Positions 51,328 through 62,389 of a stretch of DNA of 64,000 nt are shown here, in pieces. A program made the position numbers and the translations under genes. Position 1 is the first letter of the stretch. The number at the start of each line of letters is the position of its first letter. The notes beneath the pieces are model-generated. The model saw only the letters and a program-made list of their open reading frames with translations. It was not told the DNA's origin and did no database searches. This stretch comes from Macrosoma leucophasiata (taxonomy: Eukaryota; Arthropoda; Insecta; Lepidoptera; Hedylidae), in NCBI GenBank assembly GCA_036365455.1, contig JAWQUS010000011.1:5786001-5850000 (forward strand), read 5' to 3'.

Positions 51328-51645
51328 TTAACTGCCTCGGTAGCCTAGTGGTAGCAGGCCACTACTACTGCGCTGAGGTCCTGGGTTCGATTCCCGGGTA
51401 GAGGATTATCAGAGATAATGGTGTAAAGTGCTTTGTCTCTGGTTCTATTAGGATTTTTCCATTTTCTGGAAGTTTCCCAGTACCTCGAAGTTTGGTAATG
51501 TGCCCGGAGATGTCAACAGACTCGCCACATGTTACATGGGCCAAAACGTAACCGGCGAATCGTGGGTGTTTGCATTATGCTTGAATGCATGCATTTACCT
51601 CTGCCTACCTCTTTGGGGATTACAGGCGTGAAGTTACGTTTTTTT
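51328..51645 (+). mobile_element. tRNA-derived SINE-D, full-length
   Basis: ACTGCCTCGGTAGCCTAGTG, CCTGGGTTCGATTCCCGGGT (intact B box), TTTTTCCATTTTCTGGAAGT, GTAATGTGCCCGGAGATGTC, GGGATTACAGGCGTGAAGTT, ACG then a T-run. Best preserved copy in the window. Confidence 0.9.
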
Positions 51646-51831
51646 TTAGTTATCATAATACAATTCAAAAATTCACCCATGTGAGGGATAGATTGACGGC
51701 ATAATCCTAGCAATAATGTTACATTAGCATCAGTTAAGGAACGCCAAATATCACTACAAATTATGTACAAAGTCATTAGATTATCGTATAATGCCCATGA
51801 TTATACCATTCCAAAGTTAAGCCGTGTCTAC

Positions 51832-52070
51832 ATGAGTGACAGACAATCAAATTTTTAACATGACTTGCGTGAACACGCGATGCGACACGCGTATAGGGAT
51901 GCAAATGATACGTCGTCGTGTCGTTCGATGTTTTGAAATGTCGATACTTCACTAGAAAAACTTTGATATATCAAAAAACATCAACAACATATAGTTTGCA
52001 TCCTCACACGCGCGTCGCATAAATTGCTCACGTAAGTTTTTTGTCCGTCACTCAATCATGTACCTAGTTA
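51832..52070. mobile_element. Foldback MITE with nested inverted repeat
   Basis: The outer ends AGTGACAGACAATCAAATTT and its partner ending TTTTTTGTCCGTCACT are inverted, as are the inner CACGCGATGCGACACGCG and its partner. An inner pair, AGGGATGCAAAT and AGTTTGCATCCT, encloses the centre. AACATCGATATATCGATAAA with ACATTGACATCCCTA at 52325-52372 looks like the end of a related element. Confidence 0.55.
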
Positions 52071-52369
52071 CGGACTCGAGCTGTGACACTGAAACTCTAC
52101 CACCTGTACTTAAAAAGGTAATATTATCGCCATTAACTTTTGATAATTTGGGATGAATATAATAATAATATGGGTGTGGCTGTATAGTTTTGAAGGATAA
52201 AAAATATCAAGTATTCTAATAATACGGACTTTAGATGTTTATTTGCCAATTTCTATAACCGACTCATATTTTTCTATAGATTATAACATCCTATACAAAA
52301 CATCGAACACATTTGTAATTTTTGTTAAACATCGATATATCGATAAATCTTTATGACATTGACATCCCT

Positions 52370-52904
52370 ACGCACGTAAGAAGAAATTGGAATGATGACT
52401 TTTGTATTTTACCTACCCAAGAAGCTTACAAAGTACCTTAATCTTGGAGAATGGAGATAACGTTGGATCGTAAACAAATTAAAGTGAAAATAATACATAA
52501 GTATATTTTTTATTTTTTCCTACTTATTGGTCAATAATTATAATAATAATAATAAATTATTTATTGTATACCAATTATTGAAACATTGTTACATAAAAAG
52601 AAGAATTAAAATGCACAATTGGCGGTCTTATCGCTGACGCAATTTCTTACAGACAACCAGGTGGAGGAAAAGAGTGGCTATGTAATATAAGACAGGGGTG
52701 TACGATTATGAATAAATAAATAAATAACGTTATACTGGCAAATTAATAAATAAATAGTATATAAATAAATAGATAATATTATACAACTAAATAAATACAT
52801 ACATAACTGTTTAATAACATACTTACAAGGATAGGCGTGCGGAAGAAAGTAAAATATAAATAGGTAAATAAAAGCATACTATTTGAAGGGAAAGAAAGCA
52901 ATGA
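52370..52904. other. AT-rich; includes the LINE 3' UTR and microsatellites
   Basis: (TAA)n near 52540 and an AAATAAATA run at 52710-52800. The part from about 52715 to 52904 is the 3' UTR/tail of the LINE at 52905-53390, read on the minus strand. Confidence 0.5.
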
Positions 52905-53390
52905 CTATTGATTATGGGAGAGAAAATACTCAGTTAAATGTTTTTTAAATGTCTCGAGGGTTTGCACTTGACGTACATCTAATGGTAAGGCATTCCACAG
53001 ACGTACAGCTGTATTAGTAAAGGAATTTGACACGAAGGACGAAGAATGGGAAGGAGTCATAAGTCGTAGATTATTGGAAGAGCGTAGAAAGAGGGAGTTG
53101 GAGAGGCTAAGGTAACGGAAACGCACTTTGAGGTATTGAGGATAGTGAGGATAAAAAAGTATACAATAAAGAAGAGACAGAATATGAGTATTCCTGCGAA
53201 GGCGGATTGGCAGCCACTTGAGTTGTACACGAAATTGGGAAATATTGTCGTATTTTCGTATACCAAATACGAACCTTATACAAAGGTTTTGCAAACGCTC
53301 AAGTTTATTTAGCTGCTCTTGGGTTAGATCGAGATAACATATGTCAGCATAATCTAAAATGGGAAACAGGATTGATCGAACAAGCGTAAC
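52905..53390 (-). pseudogene. CR1/jockey-type LINE ORF2 C-terminal 161 codons
   Basis: The frame is open on the minus strand from about 53390 to the stop at 52905. Order: SILFPILDYADICYLDL, then LERLQNLCIRFVFGIRKYDN, LKWLPIRLRRNTHILSLLY, VRFRYL, then SFTNTAVRLWNALPLDVRQV and TFKKHLTEYF. LKWLPIRxRR and RLWNALP are the conserved end blocks. No internal stop in this segment, but the RT catalytic domain is absent (5' truncation). Confidence 0.8.
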
Positions 53391-53524
53391 CTAATAATAA
53401 TGTAATTATAATAAAGCGTAATTATAATGTTTCTTGTACGAGTAAGTTTAATACTCGACGGCAATTCGACACAAATGTTTTTTTGACGTGACTACCCACC
53501 GCCCCTAATGTTGGAGAATTCAGC

Positions 53525-53690
53525 CGCAGAGAATCGCCACGCTTGGCATGTGGATTGCCGATCTTAGTGGCGGTAGTTTTATCGTGGGACGCTGCTGCCT
53601 ATCTCGTATTATTGTAGGTACGTTGTATTGCGTCCGTCTTATGTATTAAGGTACTATTGGAATGGTTCGACCGCCATTATTCGATATAGA
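53525..53690 (+). repeat. Repeat T, copy 2
   Basis: See 51075-51225: AATCGCCACGCTTGGCATGT, TTGGAATGGTTCGACCGCCA then TTATTCG. Confidence 0.6.
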
Positions 53691-53718
53691 TACGTATTTG
53701 AACCTAGGTTTATAATAT

Positions 53719-53766
53719 CTACCCTTCGGTTACTTAAAAGTATCTACCCTTCGGTTACTTAAAAGT
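53719..53766. repeat. Tandem duplication, ~25 bp
   Basis: TATCTACCCTTCGGTTACTT then AAAAG occurs twice in succession without mismatch. Confidence 0.85.
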
Positions 53767-53842
53767 AAAGGGGCTGGATTGGTTTATAATAATATATTCA
53801 AATTGGCTTTTATGTTTATAATTTATAATATTATTGTGACAT

Positions 53843-53972
53843 CAACTGCATCAGTTGCCTAGTGGTAGCAGGCGAATTGTGGGTGTTTGCATATTATACA
53901 TGTATGCTTGAATGCATGCATTTACCTCTGCCTACCCCTTCAGGGATTACAGGCGTGAAGTTACGTTATAGT
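53843..53972 (+). mobile_element. tRNA-derived SINE-D with internal deletion
   Basis: The head GTTGCCTAGTGGTAGCAGGC is joined directly to CGAATTGTGGGTGTTTGCAT and CAGGGATTACAGGCGTGAAG. The B box and most of the body are deleted. Confidence 0.75.
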
Positions 53973-54505
53973 GACATCAATTCAGGTAAGTACTGTTCAC
54001 ATTACATCCTATCCTTGAAAATATTTTGATACAATTTAATTTCATAAAAAGATACAATTATATAAAAATATTGAAATCCAAGACATTATCAACGCTACGT
54101 ATGACCGGAACTAGAATCAATTACGTTATCGTGATGCGAACTACATCACGAACAATCGGATCTCGATTTCAAACCGATAGTTTGCATACTAAGATTGCGT
54201 GCGTGGACCATTTTTTGTCGTTTCTATCGATTAGCACCAATTATTCTTAGTAATTACAACTTAGCGGGAAAAGCCAAGAAAACAATGCCTTTTTTTGACG
54301 TCGTTAAAACGGAGGTAGAGTCTACTATAGAGATAGTTGCTGTATAATGCTATTATTTACAGATTTTTTTCTGGTAAGTAATTCTGGATAAAGCATGCCA
54401 TCATAAAGATACTCGTTATTTGCGTACATCACAGTACTCTTTTTAATTACTTTACGGATTGTATAAAAAATTACGCCTTCCTAGGGCTATATTTCATTGG
54501 GACGC
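53973..54505. other. No gene supported
   Basis: AT-rich; short ORFs only. Confidence 0.4.
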
Positions 54506-54507
54506 TA

Positions 54508-55102
54508 TGGCGGCGTAACCAGTTGCCGCCACCAATAAAATGTATACTCCATTCAGATAAACTTGGCACAAATAATAAACAAACATCCCTCGGTCACAAA
54601 TTACGATATTCCAGGAGAATTACTCATTGTAATTGATTGAGGACACTAGTTCATAACACATTATTATGTTACACATTGATTTTCATAAAAAAAACAGTGT
54701 AAATCCATTTATTTTCGATAATACGACGCAACTACTTTCCACAGATTATATAGACTATGTTCGAGTTTGACGTTCAGTTATAGGGATGGGATTAAATGAA
54801 CAAAACAAGGATAGAGAACGGAATGTTATCCAATGTAAAGGATGATTACTTTATTTAAATTCTTTGCAGGAGAATGGGGTATAGGTGTACAGCTCTATAG
54901 AGCATTACTCACCTGATATCTGTTTGGTTGCCCAACCAATTTGGCGGCGCGACCAGCTCGGACCCCAGCACACAATCACACAATGTTACTTATCGCGCCG
55001 CCACGCTGGTTGCGCCACCACTAATTACTATAGGGCTGTATGGTGTCTTACTCATTAGGCCGCCAGTCCGAACACCACGGTGGCGCGACTGGTTGCGCCG
55101 CC
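54508..55102. repeat. Four scattered GGCGGCGC-AACCAG-GCGCCGCC palindrome-like words
   Basis: Units at 54508-54534, 54941-54956, 54994-55020 and 55079-55102. Each is a GC-rich, partly self-complementary word around ACCAG/CTGGT (for example GGTGGCGCGACTGGTTGCGC). Both orientations occur, in an AT-rich context. Confidence 0.65.
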
Positions 55103-55510
55103 AAAGACGCCTAGACGGCTTAGAAGACGGGCAGGGTTATTGGCGGTAGCAACCTACGTTCACATCCTGGTGCCTGTCCTTCCATTATTGCTGCTGCTAA
55201 TGCGGAGTCTCTCAAACGGCGCAAATATGTATCCCCAACGAGTACGAGCTTAAATACCTATAGGTATTTACTATTTAAGCCATTTATTAGCATATCGGCC
55301 TAATCTTTCAGACTAAAGGCGTCGGGCTATGTCTCTGTGAAAGTTATTACGGAACCAATAAAAAAAAAAAACAACAATATGAACTATGTACATACTATAG
55401 GTACAAAGTATAAAAATTCAGATGAAGCATGATTCCTTTTTTATTTATTAATAAAAATAATTTTGATTTGAAGAAATATGTTTATATTTATATTTTAATC
55501 GTTTCAAAAA
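55103..55510. other. No gene supported
   Basis: Mixed sequence with a weak family A trace near 55325-55350 (GTCTCTGTGAAAGTTATTAC). Confidence 0.4.
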
Positions 55511-55512
55511 CT

Positions 55513-55778
55513 TTACTGGTGGTAGAGCTCCAGTAACGGAGCTCGCGGGCGTAGGCACCACCGCATTACCTAATATACTTGCCGCTAAATGATAGTGTTC
55601 ACCACTATCATTTAGCGGCAACTGTAATTTCCGGCACAGAGGCATAACACCTTAATCCTCAGGAGTGATAACGCATTTGCATTTTGACCTGGGTATTTGT
55701 GTGGGTGTCTATAGGCTGCAGTCATCACTTAACATCAATGTGAACTGCATGCTTGTTTACCACTTCCATTACGTAAAA
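55513..55778 (+). repeat. Family A repeat with internal fold-back
   Basis: TTACTGGTGGTAGAGCTCCA to TGCTTGTTTACCACTTCCAT. The segment GCCGCTAAATGATAGTG is followed by its complement CACTATCATTTAGCGGC, replacing about 45 bases of consensus. Confidence 0.8.
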
Positions 55779-56093
55779 TAAAGTCTCACTTAACATTTGT
55801 CGTACTAGAATATCATTCGATAAACTTTATAGTCGAATCTCCATAATAGACACCCAATTCCGTCATGTTACTGCGTAGGTGATTACCGTGCGAAGTCAGC
55901 TGCATAATACCATAATTAATATTCATGAAGAGATACAAAGGAGAGTTTAAAAGTAAAGTTTTCCCAACTTATGCGTATTTAACGTACCTTATGCGTATCT
56001 GGAATCATCATCGTGTGTATTTATTATTTAGATTACGTGGTCATTTTGTACTAAGTATACAATGACATGTTTAGAGTCTACGTTTATGGTTTA

Positions 56094-56140
56094 CCGGTGG
56101 TAGAGCTCCTGGCCAACAAGCATGCAGTTCACATAACGGT
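56094..56140. repeat. Family A head-tail remnant
   Basis: CCGGTGGTAGAGCTCCTGGC (plus head) is joined to CAACAAGCATGCAGTTCACA (minus tail), a relic of an inverted pair. Confidence 0.55.
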
Positions 56141-57300
56141 AGGTACTAGAAATTTTAAGAAAATTTCTATTACTCATTGAAGAATTTCAGATTCTTGTCT
56201 ATTTCTCGGAATTAAAAATTATTTCATGCTTAAAACTTCTGCTGTCTCTATCGGGTTTGTTACGTTAACAATATCTATTATGAAAATATTTTGTGAAAGT
56301 CTTGCAGATTTCTTTTTAAATTTACTTCATTTTCAGAAGAGTGCCCACTATAATAAAATTATAAATGTTATAAAAAAATGCATAAGTAAGTTCATAAATG
56401 ATATATATAATAACTTTTATCTTTCATAAGTAAAATGTATCTAAGGCAATCTAAGCATTGCAACCAAACGGGTCAGAGGTTTAAAACGAAAGTGTTGGAA
56501 AATGCATTACCTTCCTAAACCTGTTTATTTTATGTTAATAATGGCCAGCGCGATCAACATCACGTACCAACAGATACGTGTCCGATTCCTCTGTAAAAAA
56601 AAAATTACAGCGAAGTCTGCATCAAACTCTAGCAATGAGGATTCCGTACAGAATAAATTAGTAGGTAGGTACGCATTGATTTTATGAAAAGGTAAACTTT
56701 ATTCGATTGTTTTTGTTTTAATTTTTTTATCTTTGCTGTTATTAGTGGTCACGGCCACTTTACTAATTGCAAATAATATGTTTGTACCGTTTTGTGTATT
56801 ATTTAGGTTTTTGCGGATTTTTTCCTTTATTTAGATATGCTTTGAAACCTTCCAAATTGTAGGATTTGTATTTAACGGGAAGTACTAAAGGTATAATTTA
56901 TGAATTATCAGGGTATAATAAAACAAATTATACTTTCAAAAGAATGCTATCGATTAAAAAAAGGAAGCAGGGTTTAACGAGTACCTAACACTAGATCAAC
57001 TCAAAAATTTACATCTAAGGAACCTACATTATACCTACGTGGTCTGACACGATTTTTATTTTAGAATTCCGGAACCCCAAAAATGTAATGTCACGTTTCG
57101 ATCATTTTTCTTATTTCAAACTCTTTGATCACTTTGATCGGTTGTCCTAATTTAAGGACCACTCGCTGTGACTAAATATGAACAATTCTAAAAACGTGCT
57201 TGAAAGCCTTGATTTGTGTCACGAGTAAGTAGGAGCGTATTTAGAGAGGGTATATTTTTAGGGGTCCGTAATTTATACGTAAAAACGCCACCCTATTACT
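56141..57300. other. AT-rich, no gene supported
   Basis: ORFs of 61-67 codons (56226-56429, 56502-56687) have no recognisable features. Confidence 0.4.
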
Positions 57301-57302
57301 TA

Positions 57303-57455
57303 GGGTGAGATTCACAGACCGCACTACGGCTTTACCTTCCATTAAAGTACTTACGCTTAGAACTGTCAAAATTCATACTTTACTGGCAGTTCTAAGTTTG
57401 TAAGCATACATTGCCGAAAGTAAATAAAGTCGTAGTGCGGTTTGTGAATCTCGCC
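57303..57455. mobile_element. Foldback MITE, about 153 bp
   Basis: GGGTGAGATTCACAGACCGC then ACTACGGCTTTA at the left is inverted at the right as TAAAGTCGTAGTGCGGTTTG then TGAATCTCGCC. Inner CTTAGAACTG pairs with CAGTTCTAAG. The target duplication is ambiguous (TTA/ATA). Confidence 0.75.
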
Positions 57456-57529
57456 ATAAGACTCCGCTGTCCGTCTGTCTGTATGTCACCACACCAGGCT
57501 GTATCTAATGTGTAGTGTTTCCAGGCTGT

Positions 57530-57785
57530 ATCCAGGTGTCCCGATTTGCGCGGGACGTCCCGATTTTCAGGGCTCTGGGGACTGGTCCCGATTAACACCT
57601 GATGACCATCATTACCTCAACCGAAAGACGTCTACTGCTAGACAAAAACCTGTCTAAAGATCAATAATCTTTGCTATTAATTTAAATCTTTTGGCTTGCT
57701 TTTTTTACTGTCCCGATTTTTACCCCTTGGTCCCGATTTATTTCTGTAAGATTTAAAACAAACCGGACCTGGCAACACTACTCAT
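57530..57785. mobile_element. Possible hAT-like remnant with GTCCCGAT repeats
   Basis: CCAGGTGTCCCGATTTGCGC, GGGACGTCCCGATTTTC, GGTCCCGATTAACACC, TTGGTCCCGATTTATT, GGACCTGGCAACACT. The repeated TCCCGAT words and the terminal CAGGTGT/ACCTGG symmetry recall hAT subterminal regions. Weak. Confidence 0.35.
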
Positions 57786-58052
57786 GAGCCACGATACTAC
57801 TAGCTAGACAGTTGAAAATTTCACAGATGATGTATTTCTGTTGCTGCTATGACAACAAATACGTACGTTATGTTTTTAACATAATAAAATAAATACATAA
57901 AGGGGGGCTCGTATACAACAAACGTGATTATTATGTACCTTATTTACGAATGTAAGTAAATCATAAAAAAGTAAACCATAAGCAATACCCATTCCATAAC
58001 TTCTACGCAGTATAAGTTAGATAGTTTAGATACATTTTTATTATATGTATGT

Positions 58053-58195
58053 ATCTTCACGCCAGGTCCCTAACGGGGTAGGCAGAGAGTGTAGAGCGCC
58101 AGACATCCCAGTTCTGACAAACCTCTCGTGCCTCGTCTACCTTCATCATTCTCTTCATACATGCACGCCGATTCCTAAGACTTTTGACCCTACAT
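58053..58195 (-). pseudogene. LINE 3'-end fragment (family G)
   Basis: CTTCACGCCAGGTCCCTAAC, GGGGTAGGCAGAGAGTGTAG, ACATCCCAGTTCTGACA, CATACATGCACGCCGATTCC: inverse of the end of 22973-23272. Confidence 0.7.
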
Positions 58196-58198
58196 TTT

Positions 58199-58650
58199 TA
58201 TTTTTAAAGAAAAATGGAAAGAAAAATTTGACTTCAGGCGAGGCTCGAACTCGCGACCTACTGGGAATCTAGTCCAGCCGCTCTTCCAATTGAGCTACTG
58301 AAGCCCTGCCCGATTTGTCAAATCTTTCCTTCACATCTATTGCATTGCTTTATGGTAGCAGCAGCGCCATCTATTACCAACTATGCTAGTTAGGCAACCG
58401 ATATAATAGACTTTTCAGTTTATTGAACATCGTAAAGAAGTCGCTCTTACCCCTAACAATTGCCTCGCCTGAAGTCAAATTTTTCTTTCCATTTTTCTTT
58501 AACAAGGAAAGAATTGACAAATCGGGCAGGGCTTCAGTAGCTCAATTGGAAGAGCGGCTGGACTAGATTCCCAGTAGGTCGCGAGTTCGAGCCTCGCCTG
58601 AAGTCAAATTTTTCTTTCCATTTTTCTTTAAAAATAAAAATATTTTTCAC
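58199..58650. mobile_element. SINE-M pair in inverted (head-to-head) orientation
   Basis: Minus unit about 58199-58305 and plus unit about 58528-58650. The tRNA-like head is GGCTTCAGTAGCTCAATTGG, GAGCGGCTGG, CGCGAGTTCGAGCCTCGCC, then TGAAGTCAAATTTTTCTTTC. The spacer (58306-58527) carries a third tail copy (58463-58500) and GCCCGATTTGTCAAAT/GACAAATCGGGC in inverted orientation. The would-be anticodon loop has nine bases, so these are SINE heads rather than tRNA genes. Confidence 0.75.
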
Positions 58651-59496
58651 AGGCATGTGTTGGTGCGAAATAATGTAAAACAATAGTTTAGATACAGTTG
58701 CAGCGAAAATGGATTGTTACAAAATGATAAACTTATGTAGATTTTATTAGGACGTCATACTTCATTGTATGGAATCATAGATAGAAGATAGTTTTTATTA
58801 AATATTATTACCAAACTACGTGTAAGTACTTTTTATGAAAATCGACCAAAACGTTGTTATGAGATTTGCGTGAATATTTCAAAATAGTTGTTACCGCATG
58901 CTTCTAACTTTTAGGGTTCTGTGCCAGAAGAGGCTTTGTACTTAAATAAATGCGATCATTATTTTCTTTTGCTGTTTAGAGAAACATATACCTACTTAAC
59001 GGATAATGTGAACCAAAACTGTTGCGACTTATCCGCCTTCAGCGACGCGGTCTCGCAAACAATTTCTTAGAAGGTATGTCCGCGGCTTACCTATATAATT
59101 ATGAGACTATCAGATGCAACCCTATTTATGCCTAATAACTAATGCGGGCCTCAACGTAACGAGTGTAACCGACATTAAACAAAACCCGAGCTCAGATGTA
59201 CAATCTTTTTTTAAACTGCCACTTATAGATTACACTCGGTACAGTTGTAATTTGCATATAATACAACAAATACCTATAGGTACCTAAGAAAAACATGAAT
59301 TTAATCCACTGAACCCCTAAACTTTGAGTCGCACCTTAAGTTGTTGAACATAAAATGTAATGTTTACAAATAAAAAAGGATTCGTCTCAGATTTGAAATA
59401 ATAAAACGATTCAAAAACGTTTAATCTGGCTTACCAATCCAATAGGTATAATCTAGCAATACGTAGGTATATGGATGAAATATAAGACATTTGTAC
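58651..59496. other. No gene supported
   Basis: AT-rich, no recognisable repeat. Confidence 0.45.
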
Positions 59497-59563
59497 AGTT
59501 TATTTAGACAAGTTATATAAAGGTATGGTACCTCTAAGTAACTTGTCTAAATAAATTGTAGTA
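59497..59563. repeat. Inverted repeat with TTTATTTAGACAAGTTA arms
   Basis: ACAGTTTATTTAGACAAGTT and AACTTGTCTAAATAAATTGT are complementary, with AGGTA/TACCT pairing inside. Confidence 0.75.
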
Positions 59564-59587
59564 CTGTGGTACTACTGTAGTACTGTA

Positions 59588-59907
59588 CGATGCATTATTG
59601 ACTTAAACGTGTGAGGATTCGTGAATATAAAGGTACGATTCCGAACTCGGCAACCCGCAGCAGTGCTGACGCTGCAGTGCTCTCGCTACAGTGCTCCCGC
59701 TGCAGTGCTGCCGCAGCACCATATTTGTCTATTTTCTATTGCATGCAGCCGCGACAGTGTCGCGTAGCTCGGCATGTAATCTCATATAAACTCAAAGATA
59801 AGATATGGAGACTAGTAATGCTGCGGCAGCACTGCTGCGTGCTGCCGAGTTCAGCATCGTACCTTTATATTCACGAATCCTCACACGCTTAAGTCAATAA
59901 TGCATCG
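59588..59907. mobile_element. Foldback MITE, 320 bp, TA target duplication
   Basis: Inverted termini of about 85-90 bp: the left CGATGCATTATTGACTTAAA, GTGTGAGGATTCGTGAATAT and AAAGGTACGAT recur complementary at the right end with few changes. TA flanks both sides (59586-59587, 59908-59909), suggesting Tc1/mariner type. The interior has three to four CTGCAGTGCT-like units. A 93-codon ORF through it is incidental. Confidence 0.85.
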
Positions 59908-59909
59908 TA

Positions 59910-60580
59910 GAAATTAAAGAAAATTATTGCAAAAAATAAGTAGTACAATGCATCGTAGTAAATCTATATTTAAGAAGGATAAGTAGCTTACTTTATATCT
60001 TCAAAAAAAATTATAACTAAAGATGCTTATTGTTCGGCTATACCTATTTGGAAATCTATTTACACCAATACCATATTAATCGTTATTAAATTGAATAGAT
60101 TAGTTACCTTAAGCATTTCATACAAATTATTTGAACATATTACACCATTGGTATAATTGAAATTAATACCTATCAAGTTGTCACAAAAATTGGTGCGCGG
60201 GCTAACAAATTTAATTCAAACGCATTGCCAACACCGATGATGGCTACAGTGGTTTTCTTTTTAATTTATTTTTAGGACATTTGCTGTATGGTAGAACGAC
60301 GTTTTTCGGATCAGCTAGTTAATCTTTAAAATTTACTACCTTAGTAGTATTTTTTTAAACAACGCCCCGCATAAAGAGTTTATAGATTAGGTATACTAAT
60401 TCCCATTCCTATCACAAGTACATCGTCTATTGTTTTAGCTACCTTGTAACAAATACAGAGTACCGTTGGTTTCGCAGATCCCACATTAATACTAGTATCA
60501 AATAAAGGTGAACGCAGTTGCCTCGTAGAAGGTTAATGTGTAATTGTTGTTTGAACTCTATTTCTCTCATTAAATAAATA
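59910..60580. other. No gene supported
   Basis: AT-rich. CGTAGTAAATC at about 59955 repeats the MITE edge. GGATCAGCTAGTTAATC near 60308 is a family-F/Q-like end. Confidence 0.4.
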
Positions 60581-60582
60581 AA

Positions 60583-60783
60583 ATAAAATACGCTTACACT
60601 CACAGCCCCACAGTAGATATAAACCTGTGTTGTGCGGTCGTACACATACAACACATACACAAACACCCAGACCCGAAACAAATATCTGTAGGCTATACAA
60701 ATATTTGTCCCGGTGCGGGGATCGAACTCGCGACCCTTCGAATCAAACGGTCATCTTACACCGCTGGACTCACGATCTGACCG
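60583..60783 (-). mobile_element. tRNA-derived SINE-E, minus strand
   Basis: AATAAAATACGCTTACACTC, CCCAGACCCGAAACAAATAT, CGGTGCGGGGATCGAACTCG (inverted B box), CACCGCTGGACTCACGATCT. Confidence 0.85.
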
Positions 60784-60866
60784 TGTAGAAGGGGTTTTAC
60801 TAGGAGATTTTTATTGGATTTGTCGGAATAAAATGTTTAAGTATGCTCCCAACAATTTCAACTTAC

Positions 60867-61030
60867 CCGCTTGCCATAAAATCTTCTGAACAATCTGGAT
60901 GTGTCTAGAATTCTCTCCTGTGCCTATATTTGTGCAAAGCATTGGGTTCAAGCAGAACATTAATTAGGTAGGTATTAAGTTTACAATTCTATTATGACGT
61001 ATGCTGAAAACGACCTTCCAACGTGATTCA
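60867..61030 (-). pseudogene. Exon-like repeat unit 1
   Basis: Diverged copy of the unit at 61100-61245. Minus strand; a strong donor-like GCGG/GTAAGT at 60867/60866. Frameshifts and stops break the peptide, but EPNALHKY and the RRFYGK-like end can be traced in different frames. Confidence 0.4.
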
Positions 61031-61099
61031 ATGTTAGACTTTTGCTCTTATTGAACTTAATAACATATTATTATGTCTTTCGATTAAAAACTACCTCAC

Positions 61100-61245
61100 T
61101 TGCCATATAAACTTCTATACAAACTAGGTTTATCTAGAATGTTCTCCTCAGTATATTTGTGCAAAGCAATGGGTTCAAACAGAACATTAATTTCAGTGTA
61201 CAGTTCCGTTATGATGTATGATGAGAACGTGCTTCCAACAACAAG
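61100..61245 (-). pseudogene. Exon-like repeat unit 2 (best preserved)
   Basis: Minus strand, 146 bases open in one frame, bounded by an acceptor-like ATTTAG (61246-61251) and a donor-like GTGAGG (61099-61094). The peptide includes STFSSYIITELYTEINVLFE and PIALHKYTEENILDKPSLYR, ending SLYGK. I do not recognise the family. Conservation of the frame and of the donor in unit 3 suggests decayed or alternative exons of a host gene, but a transposon-derived repeat is possible. Confidence 0.4.
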
Positions 61246-61365
61246 CTAAATTGTTACTAGATGAAAATAGATTGCATGTTAATAAACTTTTGCTTTTATT
61301 GAAGTAGGTTAATACTTCGAATGTATTTTCGCCACGATTTAATTTATAAAACCAGTGTTATTTGT

Positions 61366-61535
61366 TGGACGATCCGGTTAATCCAGCGGTATGAGATGAC
61401 CGTTTGATTCGTAGGGTAGCTTCGATCCCCGCACCGGGACAAATATTTGTATGGCTATGTACAACGGCACTCACCGCACAGGTTTATACTTACTGAGGGG
61501 CGGTGAGTGTCACCGTATTTCATTTATTTATTTAT
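61366..61535 (+). mobile_element. tRNA-derived SINE-E with deletions
   Basis: GATCCGGTTAATCCAGCGGT, TCGATCCCCGCACCGGGACA, then a deletion to TGTACAACGGCACTCACCGC and GGTGAGTGTCACCGTATT. Confidence 0.8.
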
Positions 61536-61918
61536 TTTATTTTTTTAATTAAATTGAGCCGTAAATTCTAATATAATGTATATTATGCCGCACTCAAATA
61601 CAAGTTTACATTTCTATACCTACCTTAGGTATATGTGAAAAATTGCAGGGGTCTCAGTCAATAAATAGGCAAAAGCACGACATTACCGTTCAGAACTTAT
61701 GATGGGGCTGACATATCCTTCAGTGGACAAAAGCCTCCAAATAAATTTAGATTAAAAAAAAAACCGTTCAGAACGTAATCATAATACATTGCTTTCTGCA
61801 GTGTGGTGTGTTTTATCTGTGCTGTTATCGAACAAAAGATGCATTGTTGTTAAACCTGTATAAATAACTAAAACCAAGACTACACCCTTCACTTTATTTT
61901 GATTAAAAACTACCTCAC

Positions 61919-62030
61919 CTGCTATAGATTCCACTAAACAAACTGAGTTTGTCTATAATGTTCTCCCCAGTTATTTTCCTCAAAGCAATGGGTTGTAATA
62001 CAACATTACTTTCAGAGTACAGTACATACA
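61919..62030 (-). pseudogene. Exon-like repeat unit 3
   Basis: Minus strand. The open segment YSESNVVLQPIALRKITGEN then IIDKLSLFSGIYSR aligns with unit 2. The same donor-like GTGAGGTAG follows (61918-61910). The 5' part is missing. Confidence 0.4.
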
Positions 62031-62389
62031 TTTTTTTGTGATTAAATACTCGCAAATACACCTATCGCGAAGGATATTTATACGCCCATTTTCCGATCTT
62101 CTTGGGAAATAAAAATTTTAATTAAAATTCAAGTACATTTGCTAACCAAACAATGTACCAATTGCAAACAAATTATTATAATTATATATTGCTTCATGTA
62201 AACTAGACCGCAGCAAACTTGGACGAGTGACCGTCTTCTGTCTGCAAAATCCCTTTAAACTCGACTTTAATATCTAACAAAGGTGAGAATATTTTTCTGG
62301 GTCACTCTCAAGACTCTGAATCGAGCATTTACGTTATACAACTATCTGCACCTGCGGCTTCGTTCGCGTAAAGTTTACGGTTTTTTACG

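Noticed and set aside
58528..58605. tRNA gene candidate at the SINE-M head
   Set aside because: The acceptor and T arms fold well, but the anticodon loop has nine bases and the sequence continues into a repeated tail found with every copy.
59611..59892. 93-codon ORF rich in S, A, C
   Set aside because: Lies entirely within a foldback MITE; the sequence is explained by the CTGCAGTGCT units.
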